A DNA stretch of 64,000 nucleotides from Deferribacteres bacterium (GTDB lineage: Bacteria > Zhuqueibacterota > Zhuqueibacteria > Zhuqueibacterales > Geothermadaptataceae): the NCBI GenBank assembly GCA_020633655.1, contig JACKDF010000001.1:1-64000 (forward strand), read 5' to 3'. Below are positions 1-6,842 of the stretch, piece by piece. The notes beneath the pieces were generated by a model that ran no database searches, was not told where the DNA came from, and saw only the letters and a program-made list of their open reading frames with translations. The number at the start of each line of letters is the position of its first letter. The first letter of the stretch is position 1. A program made the position numbers and the translations under genes.

Positions 1-10
1 AACAGTAGCA

Positions 11-253
11 GTGGTCACATATACAGTAAAAAATATTCCCGATCCACTTTATAAGAAATTAAAAGAAAATGCTCGAATTAATAACAGAAGCATTAATGAT
101 GAAATTATAGTTTGCCTTGAAAATTCACTGTGCTGCCACGAGATTAGTCCGAAAAAATTTCTTCAAGACGTTCGTAAACTTCGAGAAACTATTAAAGCAC
201 CATTACTGACAGATGACATTTTAAGAGATTGTCGAAATGATAAAAGGATGTGA
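11..253 (+). CDS. FitA/Arc-type ribbon-helix-helix antitoxin, apparently solitary
   Basis: 80 codons from a GTG; only 10 nt precede it in the window, so the start is not certain. The N-terminus (VTYTVKNIPDPLYKKLKENA, then NNRSINDEI) matches the beta-strand plus two helices of FitA/VapB-type ribbon-helix-helix antitoxins, which bind operator DNA and neutralise a PIN-domain ribonuclease encoded immediately downstream. Here the next gene, 2 nt after the TGA, is a short-chain dehydrogenase and no PIN ORF is visible. It is therefore read as an orphan or as the remnant of a toxin-antitoxin pair. Family membership is fairly clear; function is inference. Confidence 0.75.
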   Translation: MVTYTVKNIPDPLYKKLKENARINNRSINDEIIVCLENSLCCHEISPKKFLQDVRKLRETIKAPLLTDDILRDCRNDKRM

Positions 254-255
254 AT

Positions 256-1032
256 ATGAATCTAAACTTAGACAAAAAAATAGCACTTGTCACCGGCGGG
301 AGCCGCGGTATCGGGCAAGGAATTGTTGAAGCCATCGCAGCGGAAGGTTGCACTGTGGTGACCTGCGCACGCAATGAAAGTGAGCTGCAGGCCTCCGTCG
401 TGGAAATGCAGGTAAAAGGCTACGATGTCATCGGAATAGCGACGGATATAACCGAAAAAAGCGCCGCCGATGCACTCGTTGAGCAGGTTGTCGCAAAGTA
501 TGGCCGAATCGATGTACTGGTAAACAACGTCGGTGGCAACCAACGCGGCGAATTTGACGTGTTAAGTGATGAAAACTGGGAAGATTTGCTCAATCTCAAT
601 CTGACTTCACACATTCGTGTCAGCCGCGCCGCAGTGAAAAACATGAAAGAACAAGGCAGCGGATCGATCATTTTTATCGCTTCGATCTTTGGCCGCGAAG
701 CCGGCGGGAAAGGGCTTTCCATTTACAATACCACGAAATCGGCGATGATCAGCATGGCGAAAATTATGGCTATCGAGCTGGCTGGACAAGGTATTCGAGT
801 GAATTCCGTGGCGCCCGGCAGTATTCGCTTCCCTGGCGGCAGCTGGGACAAGCGCTGCATCGAAGACCCGGAAGGTATGGCGAAATTTACCGAACAAAAT
901 TTGCCCCTCGGCCGCTTTGGCACCCGCGAAGAAGTCGCCAATGTCGTGACGTTTTTGGCGTCGGAGAAAGCCAGTCTTGTGACGGGCACATGCATAAATG
1001 TCGATGGCTGCCAGTCGAAGTCGTTGATTTAA
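256..1032 (+). CDS. short-chain dehydrogenase/reductase (FabG-like SDR)
   Basis: 258-residue classical SDR, expected to be a cytosolic NAD(P)-dependent oxidoreductase. Visible signatures are the nucleotide-binding TGGSRGIGQG near residue 12, the structural NNVGGN around residue 90, and the catalytic Ser/YNTTK tyrosine-lysine pair (SIFG...YNTTK) around residues 140-160. PGSIRFPGG follows the active site. ATG at 256 is chosen over the in-frame GTG at 250 because AAAGGA (243-248) is well spaced for it and the GTG would overlap the upstream stop. It sits directly behind the antitoxin gene and could be co-transcribed. The substrate cannot be read from sequence; 3-oxoacyl-ACP reductase is only one possibility for this large family. 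Confidence 0.9.
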   Translation: MNLNLDKKIALVTGGSRGIGQGIVEAIAAEGCTVVTCARNESELQASVVEMQVKGYDVIGIATDITEKSAADALVEQVVAKYGRIDVLVNNVGGNQRGEFDVLSDENWEDLLNLNLTSHIRVSRAAVKNMKEQGSGSIIFIASIFGREAGGKGLSIYNTTKSAMISMAKIMAIELAGQGIRVNSVAPGSIRFPGGSWDKRCIEDPEGMAKFTEQNLPLGRFGTREEVANVVTFLASEKASLVTGTCINVDGCQSKSLI

Positions 1033-1090
1033 TTCCAATTTCTCCGGACTTGTACAGTTGATATGTCCCGTTGACAGGTGAATCCGAAAA

Positions 1091-1579
1091 ATGAAGAATA
1101 ACACAACACTCTTCGTCCTTATATTTTTCTCAACGCTAATCGTGAACACATCCGTTTACACCCAAAGCCTGTTTCTGGAATCTGCAGAGCAGGCTGTTTC
1201 ACTTGAATTGATTGGAAAAGGTATACGTCCCGGTATTTATTACGAACGCGCTGTTCTTACCGGGAGCATCGAAAATTTCACCTGCGCTGCAGGAGTAAGC
1301 TCGTTTTTCATGAAACCTGGTGATTCCAGGCTTGATTTATCATTTCCAACCTGGACGTTCAGCGCAATTAAATATAAAAGCATTGGCGATATTTCGTGGA
1401 CATATCTCGAATTCGGACTCTCAGTTTATAATACCACAAACGGCACTGCAAAAATGCCCGCCTGGGCGGCCGGCTACTGTCTAAGTCCTTTTGATAATAA
1501 TCTTTTTTTTAAGTTGGGCCTGACATCCGTGTCACTGCTGCCTAATTTTCATCTGCAAGTGGGATGGCGTTTTGAATAA
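1091..1579 (+). CDS. secreted hypothetical protein, outer-membrane-like
   Basis: 162 residues with a clear Sec signal peptide (Lys-Asn start, hydrophobic stretch LFVLIFFSTLIV, cut after about residue 25). The mature part alternates aromatic and hydrophobic residues in short strand-like segments and ends in GWRFE, an aromatic-terminated last strand typical of small beta-barrel outer-membrane proteins. I do not recognise the family. It lies 58 nt after the SDR with no obvious terminator between them, so it may share its transcript. Confidence 0.6.
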   Translation: MKNNTTLFVLIFFSTLIVNTSVYTQSLFLESAEQAVSLELIGKGIRPGIYYERAVLTGSIENFTCAAGVSSFFMKPGDSRLDLSFPTWTFSAIKYKSIGDISWTYLEFGLSVYNTTNGTAKMPAWAAGYCLSPFDNNLFFKLGLTSVSLLPNFHLQVGWRFE

Positions 1580-1628
1580 CTGATCGCTATTCAGTACAAG
1601 CTGAATTTGAGTGAAATCATGCTTTTTT

Positions 1629-2390
1629 TTACTTGATTTTTCGTTCAGCCGTGTGTTTTTCCAACAATCCGACAATTTCCTGATGCTTCATTCTCCTGGC
1701 GATTGCAAGGGCTGCATCCCCACTATCCTTTCCAACTAAATCTGTTCTCGCTCCAAATTTTAATAGCAATCTGACCATATCCGTGTGGCCAAAATAAGTG
1801 GCCCAGTTGATCGGCGGATCATTATTGATATCCACTTTGTTTACATCTGCCCCTGCTGAGATCAGCATATTTGCGACTGCAACATTCCCATTTCTTGATG
1901 CTTCCATCAATGGGGTGGTGTTGTATCTGTTTTTATTCGAGGCATTTACATCGGCACCGTTGTCAAGCAATATGTGCATGATTTTTAATGCTTCCCATCG
2001 GGCAGCTAAGGATAGAGGGTGGTATCCTGAGCAATGTTGATAATTTGGATCCGCGTCTAAAGCAAGGAGTTGTTTCACCCCACCAAGATCATTATTCAAA
2101 ACAGCAGGGATTAGCTTTGATCCGAGGGAATCCAGCGTATTTTTCGATTCATTGACTGATGCATAGTATTCTACGAGTCTTTTAAAAACATCTTTGTGGT
2201 TCCTTTCAATGGCATAATCTAGTGCTGAATATCCATTTTCGTATCTGTAATCCAGATCGATTGAATCCTGCAACAGGAAAATGTTCAAACTATCAATTTG
2301 ATCGCGTGCGGCAGCAAAGAGAATTTTCTCATTGATATCCTGTGCAAACAAACCGCTTGAGCATAAACTTAAAATCAAAATAAATCGCAT
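1629..2390 (-). CDS. secreted ankyrin-repeat protein
   Basis: About 253 residues. The ATG at 2390 is preferred over the one at 2396 because AAGGAG lies six bases ahead of it and it begins a tidy signal peptide (MRFILILSLCSSGLFAQ). The mature part holds about five ankyrin repeats with the usual G-x-(T/S)-x-L-x-x-A pattern, for example YENGYSALDYAIERNHKDV, GYHPLSLAARW, NTTPLMEASRNGNVAVANML and DPPINWATYFGHTDMVRLLL. Ankyrin repeats mediate protein binding; no catalytic domain is attached. Likely a periplasmic interaction protein, partner unknown. It is convergent with the upstream plus-strand genes. Confidence 0.88.
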   Translation of the reverse strand: MRFILILSLCSSGLFAQDINEKILFAAARDQIDSLNIFLLQDSIDLDYRYENGYSALDYAIERNHKDVFKRLVEYYASVNESKNTLDSLGSKLIPAVLNNDLGGVKQLLALDADPNYQHCSGYHPLSLAARWEALKIMHILLDNGADVNASNKNRYNTTPLMEASRNGNVAVANMLISAGADVNKVDINNDPPINWATYFGHTDMVRLLLKFGARTDLVGKDSGDAALAIARRMKHQEIVGLLEKHTAERKIK

Positions 2391-2721
2391 CTGCATCTCC
2401 TTTGCTACTTCTCCCTAATCGAGTAAACCCGTACAAGTGTACTTAAAACATAATAGGCCGAGCCGAGCGTTATTTACTATACTACATGACCGTAAGTAAT
2501 TGAGATTGTTTAATTCAAAATTCCATTTTGATAAAATTGATAGTTTGACGACGCACCAATTGAGATCAGAATTGATTTATACGCGAAAATTCAAGGAAGA
2601 TTATCGCGGAGACCACTAGGCTGACATCCGCGATGGCGTGGGACGGAGATTGTTGCAAGTATCTCCACAATAATCAAAGTAACATTGATCTACTGTGGTA
2701 AATTAGCTTTTTCACCTCTTA
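2391..2721. other. intergenic, no gene seen
   Basis: About 330 bases between two minus-strand genes. AT-rich, with no ORF of convincing composition on either strand and no strong hairpin. It presumably holds the promoter of the ankyrin gene's upstream region and the 3' end of the membrane-protein transcript. Confidence 0.6.
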
Positions 2722-3141
2722 TCATTTTCTAACACCACGCAGTGCTATTTTTCCTCCCAACCATCCCATCGGTAAATACGCACCGACAATATCAACCACC
2801 GCAAACCACAGCGGTGATGGCAGCAGAAAAACATTCGTTATTCCACCAATGAGAAAAAAAGCACCAATACCTAACGCAAATTTCATTTTATGACTTGCAG
2901 CAATCAAAGCTGCAACAAAAGCTCCTGCCAATGTCCCCAGCGCATGGGCGAAAAATGGAAACAGAAAGTGTTTCGCTTGAAACAAGTGCATCGATGTCTT
3001 GAGGCTTTCCATATTGGTTACATCGACGCCTGGTGGAGGTGGAATAATACTGCCACTGATCATGATAATACCCATATTGACGGCGCTACCAATCACAAGC
3101 CCCGCGATAACAGCCAGTATATTTCGAATTATTGGATGCAT
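2722..3141 (-). CDS. four-TM hypothetical membrane protein
   Basis: 139 residues. Hydrophobic segments at about 8-30, 62-82, 88-106 and 110-128 predict four transmembrane helices, with a Pro-rich loop (IIPPPPGVDV) after the first. GGSII-type glycine packing motifs recur. Start supported by GGGAG just upstream of the ATG. It resembles small uncharacterised inner-membrane proteins of environmental bacteria; no function can be assigned. Confidence 0.7.
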   Translation of the reverse strand: MHPIIRNILAVIAGLVIGSAVNMGIIMISGSIIPPPPGVDVTNMESLKTSMHLFQAKHFLFPFFAHALGTLAGAFVAALIAASHKMKFALGIGAFFLIGGITNVFLLPSPLWFAVVDIVGAYLPMGWLGGKIALRGVRK

Positions 3142-3200
3142 AACTCCCTCTTAGATTTTTATAGGAATTTTCGTTTTACAGTTTAAAGATTCGATCAATC

Positions 3201-3656
3201 TCATTTCTTCTTGCTAAAATGCAGCGTTTTCTCAATCATCGCGCACTCAACACCATTTTCATCAATCAAGGAAACATTATAAACACGGTCAAGCTTTTCC
3301 TTCATTTCCAGTTCTCGTCGAATCAGCTCAATCTCTGCATCTTCCACAGAAAAATTTCCCCTCAACGTGGAACGTCCCGGTGTTTTGTAGCGAATTTTCC
3401 CTGCCTTGTCCCAAACGACGTATTTCGGACCCAGAATTTTCATGAACATAATCATATAAATCGGATCAGTAGCGCCATACATGCTGCCGCCAAACATCGT
3501 TCCGACATAATTACGGGTTTTCCAGTTAAGCGGAATCTTGATATGAATATGGCGGAATTCATCGGAGATAAACGTCACTTTGCCACCAGTTCTTCTGTAG
3601 ACCGGAAATAAATTAAATCCCCAGCGCATCAGTCGAGTGCGCATTGATTCCTGCAT
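3201..3656 (-). CDS. DUF4442 hot-dog-fold protein (putative acyl-CoA thioesterase)
   Basis: 151 residues with the DUF4442 layout: N-terminal helix (RTLRRWGFNLFPVYRRTGG-like), RNYVGTMFGGSMYGATDP, which corresponds to the conserved N/GTxFGG(S/A) helix of hot-dog thioesterase-like proteins, and a C-terminal strand DENGVECAMIEKTLHF. Hot-dog enzymes hydrolyse acyl-CoA thioesters, but DUF4442 members are mostly untested. It is 26 nt downstream of the racemase-like gene on the same strand and may be co-transcribed with it. Confidence 0.8.
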   Translation of the reverse strand: MQESMRTRLMRWGFNLFPVYRRTGGKVTFISDEFRHIHIKIPLNWKTRNYVGTMFGGSMYGATDPIYMIMFMKILGPKYVVWDKAGKIRYKTPGRSTLRGNFSVEDAEIELIRRELEMKEKLDRVYNVSLIDENGVECAMIEKTLHFSKKK

Positions 3657-3682
3657 GTTTCTTCATCCTTTTTTATCAAAAT

Positions 3683-4567
3683 TTAAAATAGAGCTGGTCG
3701 ATGCGTATAATCCAGGAATGCCGCAACTGTCCCTGGTGAAATATCCTGCAAAAAACAGGAAATGGTTTCCAGTGCGGTCTCCGGAATTTTATAGCGTGTG
3801 ATGAACTGCACCGGAATTATATTGTCGTCCTGACCAGCATCTAATTCCTGCCTGCCATTTCCAAACAAATCACCAATCACTAATTCGTTGGGATTTAGAA
3901 TTGTAACAGCTCTTCCCTCTTCAGCAAATGCCCGAATAAACAGTCCTTTACGATAGCCATAGTGGGTACAAGCAAGGTAAGCCAGATAGTGATCGCATTT
4001 TTCCTGAGAATTATCAACAGCTTCGCCGACGTACGCTATTATTTTATTCCAGGCCAGCGATCCTTCGCGATCTTCAGAAATTGTATCGGCGAGGGAAGGA
4101 CAGGCTTGCGAAATGATTCTACTGCCGTCTATGCCTTCTTTTTGCAGCCGCTTCAAATAAGTCTGCTCCGCAATTGTTGTTACCGTGCCAAAAATAATCG
4201 TGGTGGCACCGCGCACCTGTTGTAATTCGTAAAGAAGTCGATTCACCCCGGTCTCGACGATTCCACGAACAGGCACTGATTGATTTTGTGAAAATCCCGT
4301 ATCGGAAAACAAAACCGACAACGTATTGCAGGCGATATAAATCATGTCCGGTTCATAGGTTTGCTCAACGATGTGAAGGAATCGGTCGAAATTCGCAACT
4401 TTTTCCTCACGTGAGCTCATTGCATTGTAACCGAAATCATTTTCCGGCGAGGCATTTACATAGGTCAGCTCAACCGGTTCATCAATGTGATGCGTGCGCA
4501 AAAATCGCTCGATGTAGGCGCAGACTGACAACCCACCAACACCGGAATCAGTAATCAACAAGTGCAT
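3683..4567 (-). CDS. glutamate/aspartate racemase family protein (MurI-like)
   Basis: 294 residues. It has the cofactor-independent racemase signatures: N-terminal ITDSGVGGLSV (catalytic Asp region), IACNTLSVLF with the first catalytic Cys near residue 79, and LACTHYGYRKGLF with the second Cys near residue 199. MurI makes D-glutamate for peptidoglycan from L-glutamate. The sequence is somewhat divergent (long 'NASPENDFGYNAM' segment, C-terminal extension), so another amino-acid racemase is possible. Transcribed toward the DUF4442 gene. Confidence 0.8.
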   Translation of the reverse strand: MHLLITDSGVGGLSVCAYIERFLRTHHIDEPVELTYVNASPENDFGYNAMSSREEKVANFDRFLHIVEQTYEPDMIYIACNTLSVLFSDTGFSQNQSVPVRGIVETGVNRLLYELQQVRGATTIIFGTVTTIAEQTYLKRLQKEGIDGSRIISQACPSLADTISEDREGSLAWNKIIAYVGEAVDNSQEKCDHYLAYLACTHYGYRKGLFIRAFAEEGRAVTILNPNELVIGDLFGNGRQELDAGQDDNIIPVQFITRYKIPETALETISCFLQDISPGTVAAFLDYTHRPALF

Positions 4568-4695
4568 GAATTATCTTGTTCCTGTGGAATTATTTAAGTT
4601 CAATTTGATTATTGTTGGATATATGATTTTCATCCTACTGAGCCAAATGAAATACCTTCATTTGTTTTATCGTGAGAGATATTCACTGTTTTTTT

Positions 4696-4774
4696 TAACG
4701 CCGAGTCGCAGAGTACTGCATAGTTTTTTTCACTTCCTCTGCGTATCTCTGCGACTCGGCGTCTCAGCGTTAAA
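4696..4774. repeat. dispersed palindromic repeat, family B copy 1
   Basis: Ends are perfect inverted arms CGCCGAGTCGCAGAG and CTCTGCGACTCGGCG around a T-rich centre, flanked by TTAA(C/A). A diverged copy lies at 34281-34370. It sits in the divergent-to-tail gap between the racemase gene and the glycohydrolase gene. It resembles the common non-coding palindromes of environmental genomes; its function is unknown. Confidence 0.7.
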
Positions 4775-4829
4775 TTCATTTTTCAAAAAATATTATAAGC
4801 TAAATCTGAAAATTCACAGCGTAGCCGAT

Positions 4830-6233
4830 TTAATTCTCTGGCTCCACCACAGGAATTTGCAGTTTAAACTCGGGCAAATACCACACATTTTTTTCGAGAT
4901 CGATTCCTCCGCCCATGTGTTCCTGCACCACCCGGTCGATGATAAAAACGCCCTTCTGAGCCATGGCCGAAAACGTATCGATGCCGTCATTGGGAAAACC
5001 AATGCGCGTGCGGTGAATGTGAAATTTCTCAGAAAATTGCCGACCGAATGCCTGCTCCACACCGTTTTTGCCAAGCATAAACCCCAGCAAACCGCCCCAC
5101 GTCGACGTCGGATTATCTGAATCCCAGCCTGCCAATGCACCAATTTTTATTGTTTCGAGGATATCACCTTCACCCCAAAAAAGACTGACCAAACTGGCAG
5201 CGAAGTTGATGCCCGCAGCAAAACAAGCGTTGCAGTGTAAATTTCGTGAAGTCATTGTGTACCCGTCGGCTTGCTCCACCTGATAGCGCTGGTAAACATT
5301 ATCGCGCGCTTCTTCCCAGGTGAGCCCTGCGCCATATTGTGATTTAACAAAATCATACATTTTTGCACAATAAGCGCTGTCCGGCAAATGCAATCTCGCC
5401 TGTTCCGCCATCCACTGAATTTGTTCTTTCATGGATAAACTTGCATCGACCTGTAGTGCCAGCGAATGCATGATTACATAAAATTCAGCGATCCAGGCTG
5501 CATTTTCCCGCGCGGTTGTGCGAATGGGCAACCAGGCCATCTTTAACGCGATATCGGGTCGCGTGGGTGCGTAAAGACCAAATATTTCCGTCGTCAATTG
5601 AGCATCGATCATCTCGTAATGCTCATTGTATCGTGGATCGCTGGTTTGCGGTGGAACCATCCCCTGACGCATACGATCGAATGCTTTTTGGTTGGAAACC
5701 CAGAGATAATTTTCTTCCTCCGGTTTAATATGCGTCAACCAGCCCTGACTAATCTGCTCACCGGTTAAAAAGCTGGTTTTATTCGAATACAAAATATCCT
5801 GATAAATATACTCGATGTCGGTATCATCGTCTGCGCCCCAGATGCTGTCCGGTTCCGCCCAGATAAAATCGATGGTTTTTGACAGTGTGGATGTTTCACC
5901 ATCATTCCAGATATTTGGCTGATCCGCCTGGTTCCAATTTTCTCGCGTATAAAAAGCGCCGGTTTTGATGCTGCCAATGTTACCGATTTTGTCCATTTCG
6001 GTGATAATGCCGGTCCAGTTGGCAATGCACTGTCCGAGCCAAAAACCATAAAGTTTCTCCGCATAATCAGCACGGGAAATAGCGCGATGGGTGGAATCCG
6101 GAGTAAAGGAGTAGTAAACCAAATTGGGATCGGCAATTGGTACGGTGTGGTTGGATTTTTGGCAGGCGGCTACTATGCCAAAGACGATAAATAAAACGAC
6201 TATCGTTGCAACAGATTGACTGTTTTTCATCAT
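4830..6233 (-). CDS. ADP-ribosylglycohydrolase-like lipoprotein
   Basis: About 467 residues. The start is placed at the MMKNSQ pair (6233/6230) with GAGGA just upstream. The longer reading frame to 6464 runs through a dispersed repeat and is not believed. A lipoprotein signal (IVVLFIVFGIVAACQ) implies export and acylation. The body has ADP-ribosylglycohydrolase-fold features: an early GFWLGQCIAN segment, acidic WGADDDTDIEYI, a central NAAWIAEFY, and C-terminal GALAGWDSDNPTSTWGGLLG, the metal-binding D-S/T-D region. Known enzymes remove ADP-ribose or related groups; exported versions are often linked to glycan genes, matching the rhamnosidase and cupin upstream. Substrate unknown. Confidence 0.8.
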   Translation of the reverse strand: MMKNSQSVATIVVLFIVFGIVAACQKSNHTVPIADPNLVYYSFTPDSTHRAISRADYAEKLYGFWLGQCIANWTGIITEMDKIGNIGSIKTGAFYTRENWNQADQPNIWNDGETSTLSKTIDFIWAEPDSIWGADDDTDIEYIYQDILYSNKTSFLTGEQISQGWLTHIKPEEENYLWVSNQKAFDRMRQGMVPPQTSDPRYNEHYEMIDAQLTTEIFGLYAPTRPDIALKMAWLPIRTTARENAAWIAEFYVIMHSLALQVDASLSMKEQIQWMAEQARLHLPDSAYCAKMYDFVKSQYGAGLTWEEARDNVYQRYQVEQADGYTMTSRNLHCNACFAAGINFAASLVSLFWGEGDILETIKIGALAGWDSDNPTSTWGGLLGFMLGKNGVEQAFGRQFSEKFHIHRTRIGFPNDGIDTFSAMAQKGVFIIDRVVQEHMGGGIDLEKNVWYLPEFKLQIPVVEPEN

Positions 6234-6267
6234 GTTTCCTCGTAACAGAATGCGTAATATGAACTCT

Positions 6268-6440
6268 GACAAGACTGTCGAAAAACATGCAAATTCGGAC
6301 CCTGAGCTTGCCGAAGGGCCAGAATTCGAGCGTGGAATCGGGCGTTTCGACACTTCGACTTTACTCAGTGCAGGCAAGCTCAACGTCCGGTTTATCCCTT
6401 TTTCAACAGTCTCGACAGGGTTTGGAACCCTGTCAGAGTT
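6268..6440. repeat. dispersed ~150-bp intergenic repeat, family A copy 1
   Basis: Contains the recurring blocks CATGCAAATTCGGACCCTGA, GCTTGCCGAAGGGCC, TTTCGACACTTCGACTTTAC, AGGCAAGCTCAACGTCCGGT and an end CCCTGTCAGAG. Copies or partial copies are at 33083-33250, 37936-38085, 41268-41385 and 63250-63350. It lies between the cupin gene and the lipoprotein gene and creates a spurious N-terminal extension in the latter's reading frame. Confidence 0.8.
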
Positions 6441-6454
6441 GTCCATTTCAATAC

Positions 6455-6820
6455 CTAAATCCAATCCTGTTTTTCGACTGGAACAGTTAATTCATCTTCC
6501 ATGCTACCTGTGTGAGCCGTGGCCTTCGGTTTAAATAAAAGGATATGTGCTTCTTCAATCGCTTCCGGTTTATGTTCAGTCCCTTTCGGTACAATAAGAC
6601 ATTCGCCTTCGTTCAACCGTATGTTGTGGTCACGAAAATGGATGACAATACAACCTTTGATCACCTGAAAATATTCGTCTTCATCTTCGTGCGTGTGCCA
6701 GACAAACTCGCCTTTAAATTTAGCCAGTTTAATGTACTGTCCGTTCAGTTCTCCAATGATTTTTGGTGACCAGTAGCTTTTGATCAAGTGAAATTTTTCT
6801 TCGAGAGTTATTTTTTGCAC
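6455..6820 (-). CDS. small cupin-domain protein
   Basis: About 121 residues from the GTG at 6820, which has GAGGAAAT upstream; the longer frame would overlap the rhamnosidase stop. Cupin motif 1 is FVWHTHEDEDEYFQVIKG (His-His-Glu metal ligands) and motif 2 is PKGTEHKPEA with the final His. It is a single beta-barrel domain, cytosolic. Such cupins act as isomerases, dioxygenases or sugar-binding sensors; none can be singled out. It follows the rhamnosidase gene by 22 nt, so co-transcription with glycan-degrading genes is likely. Confidence 0.85.
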   Translation of the reverse strand: MQKITLEEKFHLIKSYWSPKIIGELNGQYIKLAKFKGEFVWHTHEDEDEYFQVIKGCIVIHFRDHNIRLNEGECLIVPKGTEHKPEAIEEAHILLFKPKATAHTGSMEDELTVPVEKQDWI

Positions 6821-6842
6821 GGGTTTATTTCCTCGATTTCCA

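Noticed and set aside
6234..6464. N-terminal extension of the ADP-ribosylglycohydrolase-like protein
   Set aside because: It is encoded by a dispersed repeat; the internal start has a ribosome site and a lipoprotein signal peptide.
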